Notes: generated by a model from the sequence alone, not told the origin. Shown: positions 9,264 to 18,651, counted from the first letter of the stretch. The stretch: 64,000 bases of DNA from Pegethrix bostrychoides GSE-TBD4-15B (GCA_019359155.1 JAHHHV010000064.1:186001-250000), one strand, 5' to 3'. Made by a program: numbers and translations.

Positions 9264-9641
9264 CTATGGAGATGCCCGCTTGAAGGTGAGTTTGATTGCG
9301 CCTTTGTCAGCCAGCTTGCCGCCGCTGCCAAAAATGCTGACCTGCCCTTCGGCGTTGATCTCCACCGATAGCTCCACTTCATCAAGCTGCAACTCGCTCA
9401 CCTGCCCAGCTTGCTCAAACACTTCGCCCACGACCTGCAATAAGCCCTGCATCTGTGTTTTAAGGGCGGCAGCATCGAGCGGTACGCGCTGACGCACAAT
9501 GGTTTTGACGGTTTCGGTGGGGCGCGGTGACCCAAAACTGCCGCCAATATCATTGCTGTTGCGTTCTCCTCGCTGGATCTGAACCGTTTCTGTGGTTTCG
9601 ACTTCGGTGATTAACCAGAGCTGAGCGGCGGGATCGGTCAT
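9264..9641 (-). CDS. Trypco1 / CU044_2847-family protein
   Basis: 125 residues. The C-terminal half matches the small beta-rich 'trypsin-co-occurring' domain 1: DEVELSVEINAEGQVSIFG, a Gly-rich turn and GAIKLTFKR at the end. In the comparative-genomics literature this domain accompanies trypsin-like or caspase-like proteases and STAND NTPases in predicted conflict systems. Here it lies directly downstream of a metacaspase on the same strand (97 bp gap), which is the expected context. AAGGAGAT precedes the ATG. Its own activity is unknown; it may be a protease substrate or regulator. Confidence 0.75.
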   Translation of the reverse strand: MTDPAAQLWLITEVETTETVQIQRGERNSNDIGGSFGSPRPTETVKTIVRQRVPLDAAALKTQMQGLLQVVGEVFEQAGQVSELQLDEVELSVEINAEGQVSIFGSGGKLADKGAIKLTFKRASP

Positions 9642-9737
9642 GCTGCTTGGATCTCCTTAAAAAAATCGAGCGCTTCGCGCAAAGACGGAAGGGAAAAGAA
9701 AAAAGTACAGAGGGCAAAAGGGCAAAAGAGCAAAGGG

Positions 9738-11510
9738 CTACAAAGTCCTCGACGCAGAACAAACAACCCGAAAACCGTAGAGGCCGACGTCGCGAGCCCC
9801 CGCATCATTGACGTCGCGAGTGGCAGAGCGACAATACCGAGGATAGTCGTTCCAGGAACCGCCCCGCAGGACGCGAGAACCTCTGCCAGACTGGGTTTCA
9901 TCGATCCAAGCACTGCCGTCTTTTGGTGCGCCTTTATAGTTTTCATGCCAGTGATCCAAACACCATTCCCAGAGGTTGCCATGCATGTCGTATAGCCCAA
10001 AAGCATTTGGCGGAAAACTACCAACCTCGGTTGTTTGCTCTCGATACTCCCCCTTGGGAGCCGAGCCGTAAGTAGAGTTACCGTCGTAGTTTGCAAGATC
10101 TGTCGTGATCGTTTCACCGAAATGAAACGGCGTTGTGGTTCCAGCTCGACAGGCATATTCCCATTCTGCTTCGCTGGGCAGCCGATACTCAAGCTGAGTT
10201 TTGCGAGATAACCTTGCACAAAATTCCACCGCATCATGCCAGGAAACTTGTTCAACCGGACGGTTCTTGCCTTTAAACCAAGATGGATCATCCTCAAGAT
10301 CTTGCTTAATTTTCGGCAGAGCCGCTACTGCTTTCCACTGCGCCTGCGTCACCAGATATTTGCCCATCCAGAAATCAGGAACGGTCACAAGATGCTGTGG
10401 GCTTTCGCTATCTCTACGCTCTAGTTCTTCCTCTGGTGATCCCATCTGAAAACTTCCGCCCGGAATCCACAGCATTTCCAGCTTGATTTGGTTGCCCAGA
10501 TCCACTTCTCGAACCTGTGCTTCACCAGTCGGAGTTGCGTTGCGCTGTCCAGTCGGCTGAGGAACTGGAGCAACCGGGACAGGCGCTACGGGCACCGCCG
10601 AAACTCGCGCCAGCCGTTCAATGCCTTCAATTGCGTCAGAGTCAGCGCTAGAAACCGCCAGCACGCGAATCCAGAGCTGCTTTGCCAGCTTTACATCTTG
10701 CTGCACCTCCGCCCGCAGCGCATCATTTTTTAGCGTCACAATATCCGACAAATTCGCCTTGCGCGGCAGCAAAATCAAATGATATTTGGTTGGCGGTTCT
10801 ACCACTCCGTAGGGCGTTTGCGGCTTGCGCTTATACTGCTGCACCAGCGGCGGCACCGTGCGACGCAACCGCTCATACAGCCGTTCGACCGTGGCGCAGT
10901 TGCCTTCGCCCTCTAGCCGCAGCCCTTGCAGCAGCGCATAAGTAAAGGCTCCCTGCTGGAGTTCCGCAATCTCATACGAAGACTCCCAGGGGCTGCAAGC
11001 AAACAGCGTAATCACCCCCGGCTGCTTCTCCTGCCCAAACCCAGCGTCGTTTCCCCGTCTGCCGCCGCCACTTCGGCAAGCATCAATCAGCAGCACCACA
11101 TTATCTGCCCCGCTGCGCCGCAAGCGTTCCGTCACATAGTGCAGCGCAATCCCCGAATTTTCCACATCACCCGGGTCAGCGCCGCTCGGCAGCAGATAAT
11201 CGCGCTCGTCATGCCGCTCGCCGTGCCCCGCAAAGAAAAACCAGAGATTGTCTCCCGGCCCAAGAAAGGGCAGGTCAAATCGCACCCGCAGAAAGCGGCG
11301 CAGATTGTCCAGATCAGGCGTCGCATCTAAGTTAGCCCCAAAATCTGCGGGAATTGGGGCGGCATCCTTCGCAAAATGATAGACCTGCTGCGCCTTCAGC
11401 TCCTGCTGAAAAAAATCGCGCATTGCCTCGCTGTCCCGCTGAGCATAGTCTAGCTGTGGCAGGAAGCGGTAATTATTAATGCCAATTGTGATTGCCCAGT
11501 TGCGTCCCAT
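9738..11510 (-). CDS. Metacaspase (peptidase C14) fused to FGE-sulfatase-like domain
   Basis: 590 residues. Residues 1-240 are a caspase-hemoglobinase fold: GRNWAITIGINNY, catalytic His in LWFFFAGHGERHD (about residue 95) and catalytic Cys in VVLLIDACRSGGG (about 143). A helical linker and a Val-Pro-rich stretch (VPVAPVPVAPVP) follow. Residues 340-590 are a formylglycine-generating-enzyme/SUMF1 domain: MLWIPGGSFQMGSPEEE, YRLPSEAEWEYACRAGT, NLWEWCLDHWH, RGGSWNDYPRYCRSATR and GFRVV. Only one of the two FGE active-site cysteines seems to align, so the domain is more likely a binding module than an oxidase. No signal peptide. Operon with the Trypco1 gene. Orthocaspase-FGE fusions are recurrent in multicellular cyanobacteria. 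Confidence 0.9.
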   Translation of the reverse strand: MGRNWAITIGINNYRFLPQLDYAQRDSEAMRDFFQQELKAQQVYHFAKDAAPIPADFGANLDATPDLDNLRRFLRVRFDLPFLGPGDNLWFFFAGHGERHDERDYLLPSGADPGDVENSGIALHYVTERLRRSGADNVVLLIDACRSGGGRRGNDAGFGQEKQPGVITLFACSPWESSYEIAELQQGAFTYALLQGLRLEGEGNCATVERLYERLRRTVPPLVQQYKRKPQTPYGVVEPPTKYHLILLPRKANLSDIVTLKNDALRAEVQQDVKLAKQLWIRVLAVSSADSDAIEGIERLARVSAVPVAPVPVAPVPQPTGQRNATPTGEAQVREVDLGNQIKLEMLWIPGGSFQMGSPEEELERRDSESPQHLVTVPDFWMGKYLVTQAQWKAVAALPKIKQDLEDDPSWFKGKNRPVEQVSWHDAVEFCARLSRKTQLEYRLPSEAEWEYACRAGTTTPFHFGETITTDLANYDGNSTYGSAPKGEYREQTTEVGSFPPNAFGLYDMHGNLWEWCLDHWHENYKGAPKDGSAWIDETQSGRGSRVLRGGSWNDYPRYCRSATRDVNDAGARDVGLYGFRVVCSASRTL

Positions 11511-11561
11511 TTACTCCAGCCTGTTGCCCTCAGCCATCAGTATCGCCGACTCAGCGCCAAT

Positions 11562-12203
11562 CTACCGCTGCCGCTTAGGCCGCCGATACTGGTGCCGCTC
11601 TGAGCGACCGCGCTCATATTCCACTAGCCTGCCGTAATACTCATGCCGATCGAGATCCAGCGACAGAAACACATGCTGACGCGGATTGCCAAAGCCTTTG
11701 CGCGTAAAAAACTTGATCGCAGCTTCATTGGACGGGTCAGTGTCCATCATCAAAGAACTCGCGCCTTCTTCGATCATCCGCTCCACAATTTTGTCTACTA
11801 GCTTGTCGGCAATGCCCCGCCGCTGAAAGTCAGGACTCACGCCCAGCCAGATAATATAGCCATAGGTCCAGGTCGGCTTGTCGATCATTGTCCCCAGAAC
11901 AAAGCCCGCCACCTGTTTGTCTGCTTCGGCCACCAGGCAATATTCCGGGTCAGTGTTGTAAAGCCCAATCACCTCCCACTCTTCCCAAGTGCGGTAAAGC
12001 GAGGGATATTGTTCGCTGGTAAACAGCCGCTCGCCCAGATGATAGACCGGCGAAAGATCATCGATGCCCATTTCGCGGATCTCAAAATCTGGCTGAGGCA
12101 GCGCGATCTCCTCAGAGGGCACAGCCTCAAGCTTGATAGCGGGTAGCTGGATATTTGCGTCAGTCTTAGCGTCAGTCTTAGCGTCAGTCATAGGTGTTTG
12201 CAT
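11562..12203 (-). CDS. GNAT-family N-acetyltransferase
   Basis: 213 residues from the ATG at 12203. The acetyl-CoA binding motif A is IIWLGVSPDFQRRGIADKLV, and the SNEAAIKFFTRKGF signature of RimI-like GNATs follows. It ends in a basic tail (RSERHQYRRPKRQR). The acceptor is unknown; annotation as RimI would be a guess. The N-terminus carries a 12-bp repeat coding for Thr-Asp-Ala-Lys units (12157-12192). Start and stop overlap with the upstream aldo/keto reductase as TGATG, so translation is coupled. Confidence 0.82.
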   Translation of the reverse strand: MQTPMTDAKTDAKTDANIQLPAIKLEAVPSEEIALPQPDFEIREMGIDDLSPVYHLGERLFTSEQYPSLYRTWEEWEVIGLYNTDPEYCLVAEADKQVAGFVLGTMIDKPTWTYGYIIWLGVSPDFQRRGIADKLVDKIVERMIEEGASSLMMDTDPSNEAAIKFFTRKGFGNPRQHVFLSLDLDRHEYYGRLVEYERGRSERHQYRRPKRQR

Positions 12204-13330
12204 CACTCCCAGAGTCTACGTCTGGGCGCGCCATTGAGTCGGTCGTGGGTGTCACGCAGCAGATCCGGGATCGCCAGATTTTCGGGACAGCGCGGCAGGC
12301 AGTCGCCGCAGTCGGTGCAGCGATTCGCTTTGCGACCGGGAAACCAATGTCCAGCATTCTCAAACATCCGGTAGCGATACTGGCCAAAGCTAGTCATATC
12401 ATATGCCACCGCCAGATTCCGCAGCCGCAGCACCTCCGGGATATTGATCTGTTCAGGGCAGGGTAGACAGGCAAAACACTGGCTGCATCGGTGAGCGAGC
12501 TGATTGAGCGGGGTTTGGAGCTGTTGGAGTGCAGCTAGCTCGGCAGCATTCAGCGGCTCCGTCCGCTCGGCCAACTGCATCGGCAGATCCAGCTCAGCCG
12601 GATTCGCGGCTCCAACGCTGAGCGTGGTGATCTGCGGGTTGCTGAGCAAAAAACGGTAAGTGAGTTCCAGCGGCGAGAACGGCTGACAGAGTTCGCTGAG
12701 CTGAGCGGGCGGCTCATACAGCATACCGCCCTTGTCGGCTGGCGAAATGATAAATACGCCCATATCTCGCGCTGCTGCCGCTTCAATCGCCGCCTGATTA
12801 CGCTGATTGAAGTAGTAGTAGTGCAGATTCACAAACTCAAACAGTCCGCTGTCAATCGTTCGCAAAATCAGCTCTAGGGGTGCGTGAGTCGAAAAGCCGA
12901 CATGCCGCACTTTGCCTGCCGCCACCGCCTGCTGCACCGCTTGCATACAGCCGTTTGGATCTTCCACCCAAGCTAGCTGCTCTGCGGTATTCAGGCCGTG
13001 GATCGCCAGACAGTCGATATATTCTGTGTCTAGCCGCTCCAGCGACCGCTGAATAGACTGTGCCATTGGCTCAGCCTCCGGCATTGGCGGCAGCTTGGTT
13101 GTGATATAGAGCGACTGGCGCGTTAGATTTTGGGGCAAATCATGCAGCGCTGCGCCCAGATATTTCTCGCTGTTGCCGTAGCCTAACGCCGTTTCCAGAT
13201 GATTTATGCCCAGCTCTACTGCTCGCCGCACTGTCGCGATGGCCGTCTGCTCCGAGGCCAAATAGCGCATCGTGCCCAGCGACAGCACAGACAAATTCAG
13301 GTTGGTTTTACCGAAGCGGCGGTACTGCAT
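12203..13330 (-). CDS. Aldo/keto reductase with C-terminal 2x[4Fe-4S] ferredoxin-like domain
   Basis: 375 residues. The AKR barrel covers about residues 1-265: RRFGKTNLNLSVLSLGTMR, ETALGYGNSEKYLG (the catalytic Asp/Tyr position, with Glu in place of Asp), and VGFSTHAPLE. A C-terminal domain with two cysteine clusters follows: CSQCFACLPCPEQINIPEVL and CTDCGDCLPRCPENLAIPDL, each followed by proline. This is the common 'aldo/keto reductase, ferredoxin-type' architecture; the substrate is unknown. It is 8 bp downstream of DUF151 and overlaps the GNAT gene by one base. Confidence 0.88.
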   Translation of the reverse strand: MQYRRFGKTNLNLSVLSLGTMRYLASEQTAIATVRRAVELGINHLETALGYGNSEKYLGAALHDLPQNLTRQSLYITTKLPPMPEAEPMAQSIQRSLERLDTEYIDCLAIHGLNTAEQLAWVEDPNGCMQAVQQAVAAGKVRHVGFSTHAPLELILRTIDSGLFEFVNLHYYYFNQRNQAAIEAAAARDMGVFIISPADKGGMLYEPPAQLSELCQPFSPLELTYRFLLSNPQITTLSVGAANPAELDLPMQLAERTEPLNAAELAALQQLQTPLNQLAHRCSQCFACLPCPEQINIPEVLRLRNLAVAYDMTSFGQYRYRMFENAGHWFPGRKANRCTDCGDCLPRCPENLAIPDLLRDTHDRLNGAPRRRLWE

Positions 13331-13338
13331 TCGAGCAG

Positions 13339-13845
13339 CTAGCTCTCGTCACGTTTGCTGAAGCGTCCGCCCTGCTTGAAGTCGTCCGGATTGAGCTTGG
13401 CCAAGAAGTCGCGGAAGGCTTGGCGTTCAGCTTCGTCGGCATCACGGTCTACAGGCATGGAGGCGTCCGCCACCACTTCTTCCATCACCCAGATCGGGCT
13501 TTTGGTGCGGAGGGCGATGGCAATTGCATCACTGGGGCGGGAGTCGATCTCTTTTTTCACCTCGCCCTGCCGCATCATCATGATCGCGTAGAAGGTATTG
13601 TCTTGCAGCGAATGGATCACGATCCGCTCTAGCACCATGTCCCACTCTTCCATCATGTTCACCATCAGGTCGTGGGTGAGTGGACGCGGCGGGGTCTGAT
13701 TTTCCAGGGCGCTGATGATTGCTCTCGCCTGATCCTGCCCGATATAGATCGGAAGCTGCCGCCGCTCGGAGGCATCTCTCAGCAGCACAATGGGGTTGCG
13801 GGACTGGGCGTCCAAGGCAATTCCAGCGACTCGCATTTCAATCAT
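13339..13845 (-). CDS. Bifunctional nuclease family protein (DUF151)
   Basis: 168 residues. DUF151 core: MRVAGIALDAQSRNPIVLLR, LPIYIGQDQARAIISALE, RPLTHDLMVNMMEEW, and KEIDSRPSDAIAIALRTKSPI. The last motif is the most conserved part of this family. Plant and bacterial members have been described as bifunctional nucleases, but cyanobacterial function is untested. First gene of an apparent operon with the aldo/keto reductase and the GNAT protein. Confidence 0.88.
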   Translation of the reverse strand: MIEMRVAGIALDAQSRNPIVLLRDASERRQLPIYIGQDQARAIISALENQTPPRPLTHDLMVNMMEEWDMVLERIVIHSLQDNTFYAIMMMRQGEVKKEIDSRPSDAIAIALRTKSPIWVMEEVVADASMPVDRDADEAERQAFRDFLAKLNPDDFKQGGRFSKRDES

Positions 13846-14219
13846 GGTTCAGCCCTAGAAACGGTGAGAAGAGTAGTGAGGTCGACAGCTTGCTGCATTT
13901 TGGATATACCGCCTAGTGAAGCAATCTAGTCCAGTTTAATGCACCATAATGCACCGATATAGCGTAGCACTCGTGTCCTTAAAGTTAGGCAGTACCCAGA
14001 TTCTAGCCAACCTAGCAAGCCAACTGAACGTAATCTATATTTTCACCATCAATTTGCCAAACAGGTCTGGAAAAAAGGTAAAGGTTTTTAACTCGCGGTT
14101 AAAGATCTGTCTTAAATCGCAAACCTTGTGCAAACCTTGTTTGGTTTGTTCGCTACTGCTCAACCCCAACGTAAAACCCAACGTAAAACCCAACGTAAAA
14201 CCCAGTGTGAAACTCCCGC
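13846..14219. other. Intergenic region, 374 bp
   Basis: Lies upstream of the DUF151 operon and downstream of leuD. It is AT-richer than its flanks and contains the 12-bp tandem repeat at 14165-14212, immediately after the leuD stop. The open frame through it (13949-14350, plus) has no protein character and runs into leuD antisense. Confidence 0.6.
14165..14212. repeat. Four tandem 12-bp units 3' of leuD
   Basis: Unit CCCAACGTAAAA, three perfect copies plus one diverged copy (CCCAGTGTGAAA). It starts 8 bp beyond the leuD stop codon, in its 3' untranslated region. Confidence 0.95.
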
Positions 14220-14825
14220 TCAGCGACTCCAACTCACATAGGGCAGTTTTGCCGCTGTCTGCTGAATGGCTGCACCCTGCGCCACGAGCTGACCGCAGGC
14301 ATCCCAAGTGCCGCCCAGAAACATATTCCGCGCCCCTTCGCCCATGCTAACTGGAATACAAGAGTCGCCAAACCGCACTTGCATAGCCTCTAGATCGAGC
14401 GTGATTGCCGCAGCCGGATGCGCCGCAATCCAGTCTTGCAGGGTTTGGAGAGCGTCTGAGGCAGCAGTGACGCAGGGAATCCCCATGGCCAAGCAGTTAC
14501 CCAAGAAAATTTCGGCAAAGCTCTCGCCCACCAGCGCCTTGATGCCCCACTTGGCGATGGCTTGGGGGGCATGTTCGCGGCTCGACCCGCAGCCAAAGTT
14601 GCGGTTGACCACCAGAATTTCGGCTCCCTGATACTGCGGCTGGTCAAAAGCGTGCTGACCGCTGAGCTGGCTGCGGTCGTCGGCAAAGACCTGCGCCCCC
14701 AGCCCATCAAACGTGACGCAGCGCAAAAATCGCGCCGGAATGATGCGGTCGGTGTCGATGTCGTTGCCAATTAACGGCACAGCGCGACCAGATACAGATT
14801 GAACAATCGATTGAACTTGGCTCAT
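14220..14825 (-). CDS. leuD: 3-isopropylmalate dehydratase small subunit
   Basis: 201 residues; with LeuC it isomerises 2- to 3-isopropylmalate in leucine synthesis. Motifs include [20 protein letters not shown] at the N-terminus and [20 protein letters not shown], the swivelling-domain signature. GGAGGA is 5 nt before the ATG. It is 21 bp downstream of an exonuclease-Nudix gene that separates it from leuC on the same strand. The length is typical. Confidence 0.97.
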   Translation of the reverse strand: MSQVQSIVQSVSGRAVPLIGNDIDTDRIIPARFLRCVTFDGLGAQVFADDRSQLSGQHAFDQPQYQGAEILVVNRNFGCGSSREHAPQAIAKWGIKALVGESFAEIFLGNCLAMGIPCVTAASDALQTLQDWIAAHPAAAITLDLEAMQVRFGDSCIPVSMGEGARNMFLGGTWDACGQLVAQGAAIQQTAAKLPYVSWSR

Positions 14826-14846
14826 GGAAATCCTCCTGGTAAAAAA

Positions 14847-15854
14847 CTAGACTAACTCGCCCGCCTCAAGTGAGCGAAACTGGCCGGTTTCGAGCGCAAT
14901 CATCGCCTGCTTGAGCCGCTTGATGCTTCTGGGAAGCAGCAGCTGCGCGGCTGTTTCTAGATTCACAAAGCGATGGGTCAGGAGCTCGTTGTCGGACGGC
15001 AGGGTGATTTTGGCAATCTGGTCAGCAGAGAGCACCCCGCCCCAGTAGACAAACTGAAGGCTTTCGCGACGGTCGCTGGGCGGCATATAGTCGAGGCAAA
15101 GCAGCGTTTCGATCGGCAAGCTCAGCCCCAGCTCTTCCTGTACCTCGCGCCGACAGGCCGCCAGCGGCGACTCTTGGGCTTCAACCATGCCGCCGGGAAG
15201 CAGCCAGTCTGGGCGATAGCTGGGCTGCACCAGCAGCACGTCCCCCTCAGCGTTGCGGATCAAGGCTGCTGCCGCCATTAGCTTACGGCGAGACTCCCGA
15301 TGATGCTCGGCTTTCATGTTGCAAAACAGCACCCCATGCTCTTTGGCATCATCCAACGCGATGTGGCTGTGTGGCAGGTCGGGGGCAAACCAGCGCTGCG
15401 GCATCTGACGCTTGGTGCTGTCGTGGTAGGGTGTCTCCAGCATCGCCATCGCGTAAGTTTTGATATCTAGCCCGCCGTGCGAGAAGGGGCTTTCGCCCAC
15501 GAACCGGATCAAGTACCAATAGACAAACATGAAGTCGAAGGTGGCTGGATAGGCGACGAACACGGGTTTTCCGGGCAGGGCTTTTAGCCAGCTAACATAG
15601 CGGCGCATCGCCTGCTCAGGCGGTTCGAGATCGGTGTGGCAAGCTGCCCAAGCTGCGGGCTGGGTCTGCCACCAGCGCATTGTGTCAGGGTGGGTGCTGG
15701 CTTCGGGCAGGGTTTCGAGATTGGCCGAAAACGTGGCGACGAGGGTTTTATCGCTCAAGTAGGCGGCTGAACCAAAGCTGAGCATGGAGTAGAGTCCGGG
15801 AATCGGGCCATCGGCCTCGATGTCGGTGCTGACGAAGATTTCGGGTGAGGGCAT
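14847..15854 (-). CDS. DEDD-type 3'-5' exonuclease domain fused to a Nudix hydrolase
   Basis: 335 residues with two enzymes in one chain. Residues 1-190 resemble an RNase-H-like DEDD exonuclease: [14 protein letters not shown] (acidic pair of Exo I), [19 protein letters not shown] (Exo II) and [15 protein letters not shown] (Exo III, DEDDh-type His then Asp). Residues 195-335 are a Nudix domain with a perfect GX5EX7REUXEEXGU box in [18 protein letters not shown]... and LLPGGMVE. Neither substrate is known; a nucleotide-pool or oligoribonucleotide clean-up role is plausible. It sits between leuC (42 bp) and leuD (21 bp), so it is likely expressed with leucine genes. Confidence 0.85.
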   Translation of the reverse strand: MPSPEIFVSTDIEADGPIPGLYSMLSFGSAAYLSDKTLVATFSANLETLPEASTHPDTMRWWQTQPAAWAACHTDLEPPEQAMRRYVSWLKALPGKPVFVAYPATFDFMFVYWYLIRFVGESPFSHGGLDIKTYAMAMLETPYHDSTKRQMPQRWFAPDLPHSHIALDDAKEHGVLFCNMKAEHHRESRRKLMAAAALIRNAEGDVLLVQPSYRPDWLLPGGMVEAQESPLAACRREVQEELGLSLPIETLLCLDYMPPSDRRESLQFVYWGGVLSADQIAKITLPSDNELLTHRFVNLETAAQLLLPRSIKRLKQAMIALETGQFRSLEAGELV

Positions 15855-15896
15855 AGGACGTTAAGTGTCAGGTCAGGAGTCAGCCTACTACAGCTA

Positions 15897-17300
15897 CTAC
15901 AGCATTTCCCGCACGTCGGTCACTTTGCCCGTCACGGCAGCAGCAGCCACCATTGCCGGACTCATCAGCAGCGTCCGCCCCGACGAAGAACCCTGCCGCC
16001 CTTTGAAGTTGCGGTTAGAGGAGGAAGCGCTAATTTGACGGCCTTGCAGCTTGTCCGGGTTCATCGCCAGACACATTGAGCAGCCCGCCTCGCGCCATTC
16101 AAAGCCTGCCGCCTCAAAGATTTTGTCGAGTCCTTCCGCTTCAGCCTGCTGCTTTACCCGCTCAGAACCTGGCACCACAAAGGCTTTGATCCCGGCCACC
16201 ACATGCCGTCCCTTCGCCACTTTCGCCGCCTCACGCAGATCGCTGATCCGCCCGTTGGTGCAGCTGCCAATGAAGCAAACGTCGATTTGGGTGCCCTGAA
16301 TCGGCTGACCGGGAGCCAGATCCATATATTTGTAGGCTTCGCCAGCTAGCTCGCGGTCTTCGGCAGTGAGGCTGTCGGGAGTGGGCACGGTTTCGGTGAC
16401 GGCAATACCCTGTCCCGGCGTGATGCCCCAAGTCACGGTCGGGGCAATTTCGGCAGCGTTGAACACCACCAGACCGTCATATTCAGCATCCGCGTCGCTC
16501 CGCAGGCTTGTCCACCAAGCCACCGCCTGCTCCCATTCATCAGCTTGCGGGGCGAAGTCGCGGCCTTGGAGATAATCAAACGTCACCTGATCCGGGTTGA
16601 TGTAGCCGCAGCGCGCGCCGCCTTCGATCGCCATATTGCAGACGGTCATCCGCTCTTCCATGCTCATCTGCTCAAAGGTGCTGCCCGCGAATTCGTAGGC
16701 ATAGCCCACGCCGCCCGTCACGCCCAGCTTACGGATGATATGCAGCACCACGTCTTTGGCATAGACTCCCGGCATGAGGCTGCCGTTGACCTCGACGCGG
16801 CGCACTTTGAGTTTGGAGAGGGCGAGCGTTTGAGAGGCTAGCACGTCGCGGACTTGGCTGGTGCCAATCCCGAAGGCAATCGCCCCAAACGCGCCATGGG
16901 TGGAGGTATGGCTGTCGCCGCAGGCAATGGTCATGCCGGGTTGGGTCAGCCCCTGTTCGGGCGCGATCACATGCACTACGCCCTGATTGCCGGAGCCGAT
17001 GTCGTGGAAGGTGATGCCGTTGGTTTGGGTGTTTTGCTCAATCGCCTGCATCATCTCTTCGGCCATCGCGTCAGCAAAGGGACGCGCCTGATTTTCGGTG
17101 GGGACAATGTGATCGACTGTGGCCACCGTCCGCTCTGGAAACATGACGCTGAGGCCACGTTCGCGCAGCATAGCAAAGGCTTGGGGGCTGGTGACTTCGT
17201 GAATTAGATGTAGGCCAATGAACAGCTGCGTCTGGCCGGAAGGCAGCGTCCCCACCTTGTGCAAGTCCCAAACTTTGTCAAATAATGTGCCTTTGCTCAT
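15897..17300 (-). CDS. leuC: 3-isopropylmalate dehydratase large subunit
   Basis: 467 residues; aconitase superfamily, binds a [4Fe-4S] cluster. Seen: [20 protein letters not shown] start, [19 protein letters not shown], and cluster ligands in [10 protein letters not shown] and [15 protein letters not shown]. The start at the ATG at 17300 matches the usual LeuC N-terminus; the longer frame uses a TTG at 17321. First gene of leuC-exonuclease/Nudix-leuD. Confidence 0.97.
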   Translation of the reverse strand: MSKGTLFDKVWDLHKVGTLPSGQTQLFIGLHLIHEVTSPQAFAMLRERGLSVMFPERTVATVDHIVPTENQARPFADAMAEEMMQAIEQNTQTNGITFHDIGSGNQGVVHVIAPEQGLTQPGMTIACGDSHTSTHGAFGAIAFGIGTSQVRDVLASQTLALSKLKVRRVEVNGSLMPGVYAKDVVLHIIRKLGVTGGVGYAYEFAGSTFEQMSMEERMTVCNMAIEGGARCGYINPDQVTFDYLQGRDFAPQADEWEQAVAWWTSLRSDADAEYDGLVVFNAAEIAPTVTWGITPGQGIAVTETVPTPDSLTAEDRELAGEAYKYMDLAPGQPIQGTQIDVCFIGSCTNGRISDLREAAKVAKGRHVVAGIKAFVVPGSERVKQQAEAEGLDKIFEAAGFEWREAGCSMCLAMNPDKLQGRQISASSSNRNFKGRQGSSSGRTLLMSPAMVAAAAVTGKVTDVREML

Positions 17301-17582
17301 GGCTATTTCAAATGCTCTCAAATAAGTAGGTTCGGCTCGTTTTAGCTGCTGTCACACTGGCGCAGGACTCCAATTTTATCGATAAAGCGATTGTCCTGCA
17401 TCCAGCCGCCAATCTCAGCGTAGAAGCAGCGGAATCGAATGTCCAATTTATTTTTAAGCATGTTGAGCGTGAATTAAGACCTTGAAAGCATTGCTTGAAA
17501 GCATGAAAGAAAATCAGCTAAAAAATATAATTTAGCTTATAAAAGAAAGTGTAAAACTCGAAAACTTATTTTTACAAACTAA
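17301..17582. promoter_or_regulatory. Divergent regulatory region leuC / Lrp-family regulator
   Basis: AT-rich 282 bp between two divergent operons. It contains a perfect 12-bp palindrome TTTATCGATAAA (17375-17386), direct repeats TTGAAAGCAT at 17482-17491 and 17495-17504 spaced 13 bp, and a TATAAT hexamer at 17526-17531 that could serve as the -10 of the regulator gene. Lrp/AsnC proteins usually bind their own promoter, so this is a reasonable autoregulatory site, but no -35 at standard spacing was found. Confidence 0.4.
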
Positions 17583-18041
17583 ATGAGCCTAGATGAAACG
17601 GATTCCAAGCTTGTCCAGCATCTCATGCGGCAAGGTCGCACCACCTGGTCGGAGCTAGCAAATCTACTAGGGCTTTCTGCGCCAGCAGCAGCAGATCGGG
17701 TGCGGCGACTAGAAGAGCGCGGTGTGATTCGCGGCTATGCGGCACAGATTTCTCCCGAAGCGGCAGGCTGCGAGCTATTGGCCTTTATTGCCGTCAGCTT
17801 GGAGCAGTCTCAGCAGCGGGCGGCCTTTCTGCAAAGAGTCGAGGCGCTGTCTGAGATCCAAGAGTGCCACCACGTCACGGGCGCAGACGACTATTTGCTG
17901 AAGGTGCGCTGCCGCAATACTCAGGCCTTGGAACGCCTGATCAGCCAGGAGCTAAAAAGCCTCGACGGACTGAAAACCCACACCACGATTGCCCTTTCGA
18001 CGGTTAAAGAAACTTCGGCACTGCCCCTTTCAGCATCATGA
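17583..18041 (+). CDS. Lrp/AsnC-family transcriptional regulator
   Basis: 152 residues. N-terminal winged helix (LDETDSKLVQHLMRQGRTTW, then LANLLGLSAPAAADRVRRLE as recognition helix, and RGVIRGYAAQI). C-terminal RAM/ligand domain with VEALSEIQECHHVTGADDYL. It overlaps the LysE exporter gene by 4 bp (ATGA). This is the classic arrangement of an amino-acid-sensing regulator with the exporter it controls. Confidence 0.93.
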   Translation: MSLDETDSKLVQHLMRQGRTTWSELANLLGLSAPAAADRVRRLEERGVIRGYAAQISPEAAGCELLAFIAVSLEQSQQRAAFLQRVEALSEIQECHHVTGADDYLLKVRCRNTQALERLISQELKSLDGLKTHTTIALSTVKETSALPLSAS

Positions 18042-18643
18042 ATGACTTCTTTCTACGCGGATTGATTCTCGGCTTTTCAATTGCGGCTCCAGTCGGGCCA
18101 ATTGGCGTATTAGCGATCCGGCGGACGCTAGCGGCAGGCTGGCGCATCGGGCTAGCCACCGGACTGGGAGCAGCCACCGCCGACGGGGTTTACGGCTGCA
18201 TCGCGGGCTTTGGCCTGACGCTGGTTTCGGGCTTCTTGGTGGGGCAAGCGTTTTGGCTTAAGCTATTTGGCGGCTTGTTTCTCTGCTATCTCGGCATGCA
18301 GACCTTTCGCGCCAAACCTGCCGCTGAAGCGGCCAGCGTCAAGAGTCGCGGCTTACTTGAAGCTTACGGCTCAACTTTTCTACTCACGCTCACCAATCCC
18401 GCGACCATTCTCTCGTTTAGCGCCCTGTTTGCGGGGTTGGGCGTTGCGGACGGCAGTTATTTCAACGCCAGCCTGCTGGTGCTCGGCGTATTCTGTGGTT
18501 CGGCGCTCTGGTGGCTGACTTTGAGCAGCAGCGTCAGCCTGTTTCGCAGCCGAATTAGCAGCCAACTCAAATGGCTGAACCGAATTTCCGGTTTAATTCT
18601 GCTAGTCTTTGGCATAATTGCGCTCAGTTCGATTCCATATTAA
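18038..18643 (+). CDS. LysE/RhtB-family amino-acid exporter
   Basis: 201 residues with about six hydrophobic spans. LysE signatures: GLILGFSIAAPVGPIGVLAI at the N-terminus (GxxxPGP-like loop) and LTLTNPATILSF mid-protein. Exports basic or other amino acids by proton-motive force in characterised relatives; substrate not assignable here. Translationally coupled to the Lrp/AsnC gene upstream. Confidence 0.92.
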   Translation: MNDFFLRGLILGFSIAAPVGPIGVLAIRRTLAAGWRIGLATGLGAATADGVYGCIAGFGLTLVSGFLVGQAFWLKLFGGLFLCYLGMQTFRAKPAAEAASVKSRGLLEAYGSTFLLTLTNPATILSFSALFAGLGVADGSYFNASLLVLGVFCGSALWWLTLSSSVSLFRSRISSQLKWLNRISGLILLVFGIIALSSIPY

Positions 18644-18651
18644 GAACCGAG

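Noticed and set aside
9638-10297. 219-residue minus-strand frame overlapping the metacaspase 3' end
   Set aside because: Out of frame with the FGE domain, which shows clear family motifs; no independent support.
9738-11510. Functional formylglycine-generating enzyme
   Set aside because: Only one of the two active-site cysteines aligns, and no sulfatase gene is adjacent; a ligand-binding FGE-like domain is more likely.
14165-14212. Direct repeats considered as a CRISPR array
   Set aside because: Units are 12 bp with no spacers and no cas genes nearby; a simple tandem repeat.
13949-14350. 133-residue plus-strand open frame upstream of the DUF151 gene
   Set aside because: It crosses the 12-bp repeat and then runs antisense through leuD; no protein-like composition.
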